Position numbers and translations under genes: made by a program. From assembly GCF_011075055.1 (NCBI RefSeq), contig NC_058145.1, positions 8,403,228-8,467,227 on the forward strand: 64,000 bases of DNA. Reading direction: 5' to 3'. A model generated the notes under the pieces. That model worked only from the letters and a program-made list of their open reading frames with translations. It had not been told where the DNA came from and did not search any database. Below, one piece after another: positions 23,155-35,234 of the stretch (its first letter is position 1; every line of letters begins with the position of its first letter). The DNA comes from Mangifera indica. Taxonomy: Eukaryota; Streptophyta; Magnoliopsida; Sapindales; Anacardiaceae.

Positions 23155-26100
23155 TGTAACACCCCTTTCCAAGTACATACCTCTACCTGGAATATGACCC
23201 CCAATAGATGTGCATAACTAGGCTATTTAATTCAAAACCACATCAGCTAATACATGATCATAACTACTAAAGTGTGCAAAAAGGTACGATAATAACTCAT
23301 AAATGTACTAAAATAGAAAAATACATAAATGGAATAAAATCTATAAAAAGATAATTTTGCCTCTCATCCTCACACAACTGCTCGTTGGACCATTGGCTCC
23401 CCCTCACATGTCTTGCTCCTTACCTCTACCTATAAAATTAAAAAAAAAAAAAGAATTCATAAGTTAAAACATTCAATAAGTTGGTGACCTCTTGGCACCC
23501 TGAATATACATATAAACTAGTAAACCTAGTGTTTAATTTGTGAATATGCATCTAGTCACAACTCGACACTTTCGTGTCTTGACATAAGCTATTCACCATG
23601 GTTATTAAGGCCTAAACTGAAATCGACATATCTAATGTCTTAATGAAAGCATAAGACACCTTATGTGTCATTATCTATCGTGTCTTACGCACATAGCAAA
23701 TGACCTATTAGGCTAGTTATCTGGGACACCCTGGTCACAGAGGAAAAAATCTAATAATAGTTTTTTCACTTATCACATAAGCTAATAGAAACTATTGTCT
23801 AAAATATCTTAAGATAACCCTTGCCATGGGTACATATGTGATGCATTCCACTGACCACGTGAGGAAATATCTGAAAAGTCACAATCCCTTACCATGCACA
23901 CTTGAAATGACCTATATGGCTATGTGCCTTGACGTCAAGTGCATGATACATCTCACAAATATCCAGTGCTATTACTTTCATATATCATGGCACTTATGCA
24001 CACAATTGGTAGCTATTTGGATGTGAACCACTTTTCTTAATTTTTCTGATTTTAGATCCAGATTCAACTTGGTTGAGGTCTCGTGTCATCTTCCACATAG
24101 TTAAACACTTTTTTCTAGTTCTATCTAGCTTATCTTTCTTACTAAAATATCTTATTCTTTTCTTTTTCTTCTTCTTCTCTTTCATTGTGTTTAAACTAAG
24201 GGTAAAATGGTCTTTTAATTGGCTATACAGGTGTGTGGCTAAGGTGCACCCTTGCGTGCCTATTTTTAAATGCGATATCCACTTTTGGAAAGTCACACAT
24301 AAGAATATGTCTCATACCATACGACTATGTATGGATTTCTTCAGAACGAACACTTAAAAATTACGAAATTTCTATTTTAAACTAAGGACAAACTGAAATA
24401 TATAAGGTCATACACAGTTGTATGATATGATCTAGAGAACACAAAAAATCTATGAGTTTTATACTTTCTCTAACTATCTTTCAGTTAACAACAATAGGCA
24501 AGCTTCAGGGCATATTTCTAAACTTCTTAACTCAGTTTATAGTTCTCATAACCAAATTAATATATCCAACAAAAATCATTCTAAGCGTGGTCACTACCAA
24601 CCTATTATGCTTATTAGGGGTGAACAGGTTCAGGTACTTTGTGAAATTTTATGGAATAGAAATTAGTTAGTTCCTAAAAATAGAAACCAGAACCTAGAAC
24701 ATGTAAGGTCAGTTCCTACCCAAAGATGAACCTGTAGGTTTCAAGTAGGTTCTGGTTCTTACCCAAAACCTATACTATATCTTATATTTCAATATTTAAA
24801 ATATATTTTTTTTGTAAGCAAATATGCATGTTAACGAAATAATAAACCACTCAAAAAAGGACCTGAAGACAATCTAAGCTCCTTCAAACCCAAAAAAGGC
24901 AAGTGAAAAATCTACAAACAGAAAAACCAACACAAATTAGACAAACCATGAAAACTAGATAGTGGCCCAAACCATAACTCAATCAAAAACCAAAAAAATA
25001 ACAACCAAAATATTGTTTAATGAATATTCTTTTATATTTCAATATCAAATATTAAAAAAAAAATTCAAGATAAGCCATGTTACCACCAAATTTTTGGTGC
25101 AATGAAAATTCTATCTTCAATGTTTCTATCAATAGGAGTTAAGGAAACAACCATGCTAACAAGAAACCCAACAGAACAACAAGAGCTAAGGCTTCCTTTA
25201 AGAGAAAGGAGCACATGCACCAAATAGAATTGTAAATAGAAGATAGAAAGTAAAAGAAAGGTTGCCAACAAGCAATAGATTATTACAAGAGCAATAAGAT
25301 AAACCAGTGAGCAAAATTGAAGCAAAGTGTAACCCAACTTAGTAGACAAATGCAACAACATAAAATATTAGAATTTTATCTCTAAAAAATCTAATGAATG
25401 TTTATAGATTAAAAAATCATATTAGAATTCCATATTTAAATCCCAGTTTTGGTTTTGGTTTCAATTCTTTACAAAGAGGAATCAAAATCAGAATCGAAAC
25501 CAATCGAAACCAATCGAATCCACAAAATTAAAACCAAAACCTACTCACAATAGGTCAATTCCATGTAAGAATCAGAACCCAAGTTGGATACCCGCAATTC
25601 CAATTTTGGTTTAGTTTTTTTGCTCACCCCTAACGTTTATCTAGCCTTTAGTTTTTTTGTAACTCCAATCAAGGATCCACAACACATACACAACATATAC
25701 ATAGTTAACAAAATATTAAGAGGCATGAAATCTCTCAAGTTAAGAGACCATAATATTCACAACAAATCATCAATCTCACGGTGTACACGCACAAAAAAAA
25801 AAAAAACTATTGTATACTATGCAACTAGCAATTATTGCTCATTCATAAGCATCATAACAGGCTCACCATCTCAATAAATCATCAAGCATCATGGATTCTT
25901 ATGATAATCAACACAAAAGCCATCTTACTTACTTGGTTTTCGAAGATTGCTAAGGTTTTCACATGGTTGACGATTTTCAGCAATCGGTGGCTCATTTTCA
26001 ATGATTACAAGACTCTTCTCTCATTACTCTTTCATTTAGGTGTAATTGCGGTGAGAATCAATAATGAGAGAATTAGGTTAAAGGATTTTTTATTTTTGCT

Positions 26101-26321
26101 TGTTGGACGCAACACACAGGTGTGTATAGACTCTACACAAGCGTGTGCCTTTCTGATTTCACTACAAGTATGATCTTATCTGATAAATTCAATTTATTGA
26201 TGATACAAAATCATGTATTCTTCTATACATAGTTGTGTATCACTCTAGAAAACATTAATTAACTCAATTTAAAACAAAAAAAATGACTATAATGCCCTTA
26301 GGCTTACTTGTGGGTATTATA
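23155..26321 (-). mobile_element. Ty3 chromovirus-type solo LTR inserted in the MULE transposase
   Basis: On + it runs from TGTAACACCCC to GGGTATTATA, the inverted ends of a chromovirus LTR read on the - strand. The flanking 5-mers aataa (23150-23154) and gataa (26322-26326) match at 4 of 5. Removing the insert with one copy of the duplication makes the transposase frame continue, which confirms the boundaries. After removing the nested hAT-like element (24615-25632) it is about 2.15 kb. No gag or pol is seen, hence a solo LTR. Its first 45 bases resemble the LTR at 6855. Confidence 0.75.
24615..25632. mobile_element. Non-autonomous hAT-like element nested in the solo LTR
   Basis: Terminal inverted repeats are TAGGGGTGAAC (left) and GCTCACCCCTA (right). 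Flanks atgcttat and acgtttat agree at 6 of 8, consistent with a decayed 8-bp hAT duplication. Subterminal GGTTC/CCAATCGAAACC words repeat near the ends. No transposase frame was found. Confidence 0.65.
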
Positions 26322-27440
26322 GATAACTTGGACCTTGTTCCTCCAAATGTTACATAAGTGTATTGAAGATCTCTCATATTTAACAATCATCATAAATAGA
26401 CACCACACTATTATTTGGTGCATGAAAGAAATGTTCCCCGAATATATGCCATGATTGGCGTAACCACCATATAAAGGGGAACATACATAGTTAGTACAAA
26501 TAAACAGAACATATAGAAGGGTTATATTAGAGAGTTGTAAAAGTATGCCAGATACAAGATTTTAAGGAGGCTATGCAGATGGTTAATGATGAAAATCCCA
26601 CAGTAGTAATTTATTTGAAGGGTATTGACTATTGATAGTAGACTTGTGCTCACTTCCCTGACATTTGATATGATTTCATGACTACAAACATTGCAAAATT
26701 GTTTAACGCTTTAGCACGACACACGTAAAAGTTGTCAATGATGATGCTTCTTGAATTTCTATGTTCCATCATACATAAATGGTTTTATACTCGACACAAC
26801 ATAACAAGTTCAATCAATTTTGTGTTTCATATTTTATGCTTATGTAAATTCAAAAATTAATAAAATTTCTATACTTATTTGATCATGCAAATACTTGTAC
26901 TCATCCTCTGACTTCGTGGGTTAAAGAGAAGTTAGCTAGTCATATTCGAAAATCTGCCAATATGATTACTAAACCAATAAATATCCATAGATATGAAGTA
27001 CATGGTCTAGGGAAATCAATCAATAAAGTTAACCTTGCTATAAAGAAGTGCAATTGTAAGAAATTTCAATTGTCACAAATAGCATAAACACACATTGCAG
27101 TAATTGCCATGTTCTAGAACCTTTTGAGCTATTATCTATAGATGAGCAAAAACTACTCAACCAAATATTGAAAAACGTGAAATCATTGGGAGATCTATCT
27201 AAACGGAAGCACCACGAGGAAATCTGTGTGGTCTATCCACCTTTGATGGAACATCAACATTTCAATCGTCCTTTTGAACATAATAAAATACTATTACAAA
27301 GGGAGAAAGTATGTCAAATGGTATGTAGTCGATGTCCTGAGAGAGGCAATACAAGACTGGTTTGTACTAATCTTTTACCTGAGGTTATTGCATCTTTATC
27401 AGGTATCGGTTGTTCAAAGAGGGCATGACTTGATAAAATG
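26322..27440 (+). pseudogene. MULE transposase, C-terminal part
   Basis: Continues the transposase beyond the solo LTR. The box that is normally SDRH reads INRH (LTIIINRHHTI), so the second catalytic Asp appears as Asn (codon 26395-26397). Further on are FMTTNIAKLFNALARHT and KLSMMMLLEFLCSIIHKWF (about 26675-26795), both typical of MULE transposases. A SWIM-like zinc motif follows (KKCNCKKFQLSQI, about 27040-27085), then a decayed zinc knuckle (CSRCPERGNTRLVC, about 27325-27370, with Asn in place of the His). Several in-frame stops are present. Confidence 0.85.
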
Positions 27441-27925
27441 TTATCTTTTGTTATAAACTTGTAACGTTATAATCCCTTACTTGACAAACTGTTATCTTCT
27501 GTTACAACTTATAATGTTATAGTGTTATATTAAATCTTGTCTTCCATTATAAGTAATCTTTATTTTTTTTTTCTATTTTAGCTTTAAATTCTTTTTGTTA
27601 TATTATTCTGAATAAATAGAATTTTGTTGTATATCTTCTATTATAAGCAATTTTGTCTACTATTATCAGCAATCTTCATAATATTGTGTGGTTTATGAGA
27701 CAAAAAAAAATTGTGGCAATTTCCCTTGTAATGTATACATTTTTTTCCCTGTTTCAAACAAATAATAAATAAAAATATACTTCAGTATATGCATTCAATC
27801 CACCAGACTTCATTCAAAGCACTATTCAATTCATTCAAAGCATCATCCAACTAAAAATGCATAACATAAATCAAACAATCAACTAGAAGTAATATAATAT
27901 AAATAACATAACAAATATTAATGCA
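27441..27925. other. Tail-to-tail spacer between the two MULE genes
   Basis: AT-rich sequence with repeated GTTATCTTYTGTTAYAA words (27437-27520). It separates the 3' ends of the transposase (+) and the Ulp1-like gene (-). No coding sequence. Confidence 0.4.
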
Positions 27926-27929
27926 ACTT

Positions 27930-28205
27930 TAAATACAAATATCAATCATCCATTGTTGCCATGCTTCCAAATCTTGGATGCTACTATGCTACACATTTTG
28001 AAGGTATCTTTGGCAGCAAAGTCAAATCGACATTTTATTACAAGGTACTCAAAAACGAAGAATATGAATATCCCACAATCATCAAATGTTAGAACCTGTT
28101 GGGGCACATAGATGCATTGTGCGAGTGTCAATGGCTCTATCTTTGGCTCTACACCTCTAACCTACCAATAACCAGTTATATTGATAATAGATAGAAGGTG
28201 ACTAT
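27930..28205 (-). pseudogene. Ulp1-like protease, C-terminal segment with catalytic Cys
   Basis: On the - strand the 61-codon open stretch reads AQCIYVPQQVLTFDDCGIF and then a hydrophobic EYL segment. VPQQ...DCG is the box around the nucleophilic Cys of Ulp1/SENP (C48) proteases, which cleave SUMO-type modifiers. The Cys codon is at 28075-28077. The rest of the gene lies beyond the copia insertion, at 37005-39226. Capture of this gene family is characteristic of KI-MULEs. Confidence 0.75.
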
Positions 28206-28338
28206 TGTAAGGAATTTGTCGTCTTCAAGCAACAGAATAACATTTAAAAATTTTTAATTAATAAACAAACATACTACAAAAACCCCTTTTGAATCACCTT
28301 TGTAAGATAATTAATTCACACACTCATAGGGTGTTTAT

Positions 28339-28401
<63 letters not shown>

Positions 28402-30130
28402 GTAAAAATGATTCCTTTGACTTATATTGATTAAGACAGATTGTGAAGTCGCTCCTAGAACCAAGAGTAGGTCTAAACCTCAATATCCACACAGAGCATG
28501 GACTAAATTGGAGGCTAAAATCATGCTTGAAGGCTACAAGGGCTTGAGCATGATTTATTAATTTTGATGAAAGCCATGACAAATTGACAATGCACATTCA
28601 TCTTTTATGGCTGCTAGGGTTCAAAGAAACCAAATAAGTGTGACATTTGTTTCTTCCATGAGAAATACACTTAATACGCACTACTTTTATCTAATGTGAG
28701 AAAGTTAACTTTTAAACAAACTCTAAAAGTCATCCATAAGAAAATAACTTGTTATCACAAGTTACAAACATGTGAATATATATATCTACACATGTGGGCC
28801 CTATCCATGTGGCTTTAATTATATTTCTTATATTATTATAATATTAACTTTTATTTAAAGTTATGACCCATATGGATTATGAATTGGGCTTAGATTTATC
28901 CAACTAGATAAATCTAATCCAAGCCTATACTTTCTCACATGCAACCTTAACCATTAGGATTTTTTCACTTTAGTCCTTAAATATCATAAAATATATTTTT
29001 AGATTTAAAAACCTTCATAAGATTCGAAACCCTCAAACTAGAATCCAAATCAGATCTAACTTGGATTCATCTTAAAAAATCCTACACCTCCAAAGTTTAA
29101 TCAATTCATTTTTGTGTGTGACCCACAAGTTCTCTACTAAGTTAGTAATAATTTAATTCATATCGGGCTCCCAACCTAGCATTCGTCTAGACACTGACCA
29201 AGAACGACCTTTAGTTAGACATTATGACCACTCGATTAATGGATTGTTAGCATATGACTTCTTAATTTGTTAATGATATGATTGCTCGTACAATTTGATC
29301 CTTTCATCATACAATATCTCTTTGAGTTTAAAGTATAGATGAAGTATCTCTCTTAGGGATCCTCGAGTTACATAAACTAACTTTTGTCAAAGATTAAAAA
29401 AAATCAGATTGAGTATCAACTCAGTCCCACTATGGCCATATTTTTAGTTGGTCGTTGCTATCTGTTAGAGAGCTTTAACTAAGATATCAGTTCTCTTACT
29501 TAGGAGTGATGAATTCTATATTGATCAACCATAACCTTTGTACAGATCTTTATATGACCAATCACAACTTTTCTGGCAATCCTTTGACCAAACTATATTG
29601 GGTTGATGTCAAACCATACTGATCCTTGTATAAGACAATCTAATAATCTCAAGTGTGAGGATCACATGTACCTCTATTCATTAAAAGGATTATTCCATAA
29701 ATACTTGAGTAACTATCCATATGAAATCTTCTTGGTGGGTCAATCTAGTGAACATGTCTACAATATGCACTCATATATTACACCAAGTTGTTAACAAACA
29801 ACTTTGATACATGAGAACTGTCATCATCTTTCAATAAGGTCATTCAATACTATGATAACTATATCAGTATTACCTACGTCCTTAGTTGTGGTAATGTAAG
29901 AGTTATAGATGTTTTAAGAATAACCACCTAATATGCACATAGAATTCTCACAATGAGGTGTCGAGCATTGATTCTCTTGTCACGGTTCAACCATTCTTAG
30001 GAGATTTGTCTGAGCATATATTAATATGTTTTATAGACAAATAATGCTACAGTAAATTATAAATATAGCCTATATCAATGAACTTGTATCATCAATAGGA
30101 TTGACTCTAGGGTACCTACCCTAATAATCT
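28206..30130 (-). repeat. Copia 3' LTR
   Basis: On + it begins TGTAAGGAATTTG. It shares long diverged stretches with 35235-37004, such as GATTCCTTTGACTTATATTG and GGTGGGTCAATC. It includes an expanded (TA)n tract at 28342-28402 that the other LTR lacks. Confidence 0.8.
28342..28402. repeat. (TA)n microsatellite inside the copia 3' LTR
   Basis: About 28 TA units. The matching point of the other LTR, near 35381-35390, has only about four. Confidence 0.95.
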
Positions 30131-32639
30131 CTCAATTGCACTATAACCAATCATTAATGTAAACAATACCAAATGACTATACATGCCGATCATTGCTACA
30201 AGTATAACAAAACATTTATTGATACACTTTGTTCATTCAGTTTTTCAAATGTTAACTAACTTTTCTTCTTTTCAAGATGAAATCATGAATGTATGCAACT
30301 AGACCATTTGATGAGACCATGACATCTATTTTATACTAATAATATCAAATCGATGATGCTAGGAGTCAATTTTACAATCTAATATGCCTTATAAGATCTT
30401 ACATTTTAAATGTCTCATTCTCAACTTTAAACGTAGAATTGATTCAACATTTATATGACTTGTCCTTTTGAATCGATATTCATTATTTTCAACTTGATTT
30501 GTCTTATGTCAATGTTCCTTATTTAGTGACTTCATCCTTCAAGATCTCAAGAATTATCCATATTCTTTTTAGGAAATCAAAGATATTATCTAGTGTATCG
30601 TCCAACGACTCCTATTTGGACACAGTTGATATTTCTAAAAGATTAAGATCTTAACTGTGAGTGCATATCATAATATTCATAATCATTCTAACAGCTAGTG
30701 CTAATAGAAATCTAATCATCTTTGTCTCTCAATTTATGTGTTTAATGACACATAATTTAAGAGAGACATGTATCATTATGACAAAAGAGAATCCTTTCAA
30801 ATTCTTATTTGGTGAATCCCTCCAGTCTTCGTCTATTATGAACACTCCAACTTAAATTTGATAATTTATACTATCTACAACAAATCAAGTAAGGATATTG
30901 ACTACTTAGTTTAATTCTTATATAAAGGATTACTTGGTTACCCAAGTCTTATTATGTCAGCTACAAATTTCACATTTAATTCTAATATGTTTATCGTTGT
31001 ATAGATATACAATGTTAGAATTTTCATTGTACTCCTATTAGTTTTTATATATAAATTTCATAATCATCTTAATAAAACCAAAAGATTTTATGGTTTCATT
31101 TATATAAATATTTCTAGATTCCAATGTTCACATGAGTTTTTACATAGAACTCATTAGCTTGCATACCTAACCAACTCCTTTTCAAGATTAATACCATTGG
31201 TTGTGATATAGTCACAACTATTCTAGGTTTTATCCATTAGAGTTGCTCTCTGACAATTAATTGTTAAACTTTTAATGGTATGCAATAACTATAAGCGCAT
31301 TTAGACTTCAGTTTCACTTGTAGGCCTTAAATTTTAACATTATAAATGACCAATGCGTTTATCAAGAGTTATGAGAATTTTAATTCTTACAAACTCATAA
31401 TGCACCTCATATTTTCTACATTATTTTGTATACTTAGGCTAATTACTCATTTCCTTCTAAGAATAATTAATCTTCGCTATACTTATTGATACATCATTTT
31501 CTTTATGTCTATCTTTTTTGTAAATTAGAACTCGATTGAGTTCTACTATCCTCCCATTTGATCTTTTAGAGAATGACGTTTAAAAGAATTTCTAAAATAG
31601 ATTTTAAAACCTATTTGGACTAAAAGAACACTATTCTAAAATTTCCTTTAGAATATCACACAAGATAATTTATTTAACATATGATTCAACTAATTCAAGT
31701 TAATTGTTTAATATTAGTGTCACTATCATTGTTAAATAAGTTATTGGACTTCATTCAATGCATACAACATATATAGTGTGTTATACATAGACATAAATGT
31801 AGGTTATAGTCACTAAGGTATTACCTTAGAATATTTAGTAGGTATTAAAACTCTTACTACACCTTAAACATTAAATTGGACTAGCTATCTTATGTATTCA
31901 CCTTCTTGGTTTAACCCAAGTGATTGAATACAGACGTTAACACATTTTTTTCTTCATTTTTGAATTCCTTGAATTTCTTCAAGGTATTTAGATTCATATT
32001 TCTGAAGATCTACAAATCATATTCATTGGAATATCCAATGAATCAGATCAAATTCAAAATTTTCTTTGTTAGACACAAACTGTTAATTCTCATTGTTTAG
32101 ATGAAATTTAACAGTTGAATTATGCTCCCACTGAAAACAGTGAATAACTGACATGGTTATCTTTGTCGAAAAGACATAACTAGTATCCATCATTCAAATT
32201 AATCAAAATTCTAGTCACGACTCAGTCTTTAGTTTATTGGTCCAAATTAATTTATACAATTGAGACTTCTTAAAATAATCATAGTAATAAACCTCCTTGA
32301 AGTTTTATTTTTGAAAAATATTACAACTAGTTATTATTCCTTTTCATCTTGCCCATAGGCTAGAATGAATACATAAATCTTACAGCAAATGTGGCATACA
32401 CATACCACATCTTTAATTTGTAGGTCCACTTTTTCTCTTTGCTAGCATTCACTATGCCTCAGTTTCTTCACATCAAACAAATGTGAGGATTTAAATCTTA
32501 TGTTAAATTGTCCGAGATTTCGAGAAGAAGTCCAATTCTCAATTTCACCTGAAGTTGAAGACTTAGTCTTCCTTCTTTCATTAACTAAAAAGGTTTTGCA
32601 ATGTTTGCTTCAATGGTCAAGCTTACCATATCAAAATTA
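30131..32639 (-). other. Decayed internal region of the copia element
   Basis: I recognise no domain on either strand. It is AT-rich with many stops. By position it should hold the pol genes if the element was ever complete. Confidence 0.35.
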
Positions 32640-33060
32640 AATTACCTTACTTTTGCCAACTGCACCTTTATAAAAGTTTAGTGTATTCTAATGTACTGGC
32701 TAAAATTCAAAATTTAGCTAGGTGTCAGTCTTACTTCTTTCTTCCTTTCTTTTCAAATTGGTTTCAACCTGTATAGCCATTCTTATGTGTACTTTAGCAT
32801 TCATAACCATTTTTATCAAACCTTCAATGGATTATCCTTCAAAAAGTTCATAACAAACTTAGTGTAAGGTTCGGATAGAGATGAGACAACATAGTTAAAA
32901 GTCCATGTTATTTTTCATATGTAAGTCTAGAGTTTTAGCCCTCTCGATGAATTTAATTATATCAAACACATGAGTTTCATTCTCCACGCTATCATCCATT
33001 TTCATTTTTCTTGTAAGGATTAAATTCCCTCATTTCAGCACCAAGTTTGGGCACAACTAG
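32640..33060 (-). pseudogene. Copia gag remnant
   Basis: On the - strand short frames read ETHVFDIIKFIERAKTLDL and YTKFVMNFLKDNPLKV. The latter resembles the SYxxFVxNF region of copia gag proteins. Stops and frameshifts break the frame. Support is moderate because only short motifs remain. Confidence 0.45.
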
Positions 33061-34525
33061 TAGATTTTATGTGACAACATACAATATTCTCCTCTTTTTT
33101 AGTATAGTCTATAGACATTAATACCAATTAAGCTGTTTTGTATCTAACCCAAACTCATTTTTGAATGTCTCTTCAAAATTAGGTCATGCGTTGAGTTTAT
33201 TCTACAAAACTAAGAATAAAATCATATTTTAATTTCATATTTATTTAACATGATCTTTTGTCAAATAAATACTCCCACTTTTTATTCAAGCCAATAGCTC
33301 TCTCTATTGGACTCGGGAAATGTCAATTGACTTCTTAGCAGGCCGAGATCCTATTAAATTAATTATCCCCTTTGCTTTGATGAAAAAGTTCAAGTTAATC
33401 AATTAGGTAGGTCAATCAAACCAATCACAAAAATTCATGATCTCTAATTCAGTAGCTACGCATGAACCAATCATGAGATATCAATTGTGATTCTTGGTTT
33501 TAGTAAGGTGGATATTACTTATCACCTATGCGATAATAATTGCATGTCCCTAACTCTGCCTCTAATACACTTTCACCTTCACTTTGGCGAACAAACTAGG
33601 TGTATTAGTTAAGTTAGACTTAATATAAACAATCATTTGATCTTCCGCCTAGTAGAAATGTATCATTCACTTTAGCGAACAAGGTTCTAAGGAACAAGGG
33701 CTTACCTCAAGGCATTATATAATTGTAGGTATTTGGTTATTTTTGACTTAATAAATATATTTAAGGGATTTACTATTATCTCACCAATTTTAGTTATTTA
33801 GCTATGAGGTGATTATTAAGAAAAAGAAAACCTAATATGCATACTACAATGTGAATTAAACATGTCGGTATACAACTTTTAAATAATGTCAATCTCTTCG
33901 ACCATAAAGGGTTGACTTGTTAACCTAGATCTTTTTCTTCGGGTCTTCAATAATTCCTTCATATTCACTCTTCAAATGTATATGGCTTCATTTCTTAGTT
34001 ACAATTTTTCTAATAATGAAAAATTAAATTCTATTCTAATTTTGCATTTGTAAAACAGAAATTTCGAGTTATATTCAAGGGGAGTTAAGTGAGAAGAGAA
34101 GTATAACAAAACTTTAGAGAAGGTAGGACAAGCAGGTCTTATTTTGATTATTACAAAACCAAAAATAATAAATAAAATAAAAAACATTCATACAAGGTTT
34201 TTAAGTTGTATACTAGGCATCATGCATATACAAACATACATACATCATGATCAAAATTAAAATGAAATAATTTGAATTATTTTACCCAAGAGTTAATTTA
34301 TATTTTAATCTTTCAAGTTTTGCATAATTGTATTTCAACCCCAAAGGTCAAGAAAATCTTAATTTAGTCCCAGTTTAACAAAACATGATCAAATCAATCT
34401 TTTTCACTTTGTTGAGCATACAGGTTAAGTTTCCAGTCATGCATCGAAAATTCAAAAAACTTTCAAAAGCATCATGATTAGAGAACATGGTTAGAAGTCA
34501 CAGGCATGCTTGGAAATAATACAAG

Positions 34526-34660
34526 GGCACAACTTAGACATGGGATGTCCAGTTGTGCTCAACAACATAATTCCAGAGATGAGCCAATCAAGGGCTTGGT
34601 TGGACTTGTGCAAAGACACGACTTAGACATAGGAAGTCCAACTGTGCCCAACAACACTTT
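34526..34660. repeat. 89-bp period duplication in the copia leader
   Basis: ACTTAGACATGGGATGTCCA at about 34532 recurs as ACTTAGACATAGGAAGTCCA at 34621, each followed by TGTGCYCAACAACA. It lies between the primer site and the gag remnant. Confidence 0.6.
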
Positions 34661-35220
34661 GCTGGGTGGTGCCAAGGAAGGTGCCACTCGACCACCCTAT
34701 GCACAGCTTGTAGCAAGCCATTCATGGCATTTGCCAGGTTCAAATTCTCTAAATTTTCCAATGATGGAGAAATTAAAAAAAAAATCCTTAATTTTCGGCA
34801 AGCCATATCACCAAGGTGAGGGAATGTGGCACATAAATCATCCTCACACCAATAGTGACATTTGAAGCATGCAACAACTCAATTCGAAGGTAGTTCATGC
34901 AATTACACAAAATCAATGGTCAATCAGTTGAATTTTAAATACCCTGCATACTTCAACAATATCAAGCAAAAACTCAAAAATTAAAACTCAATAAATTTAA
35001 CACAAATTTACTTACTTTTCACAGTCTCAAACAAATTACAGAAATAAAACATCAGCGAACAATTTAAATTAAAAATAGCATCAATAAAAAAATTGTAACA
35101 ACAATTTTATGACAACCAATTACAATTTATAATAAAAAAATTTGATATCAATAATTAAAAATCTGTAATCGAATTAAATAATTTCACAAGTATAATTTTA
35201 TGAATTAATTCCTCAAGGTT

Positions 35221-35233
35221 GCCTTTGATACCA
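35221..35233 (-). other. Primer binding site of the copia element
   Basis: The - strand reads TGGTATCAAAGGC, matching the initiator tRNA-Met type for its first eight bases. It lies one base from the LTR end. Confidence 0.7.
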
Positions 35234-35234
35234 C

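Noticed and set aside
28316..28597. 93-codon frame with an Ile-Tyr repeat on the - strand
   Set aside because: Translation of the (TA)n tract inside the copia LTR.
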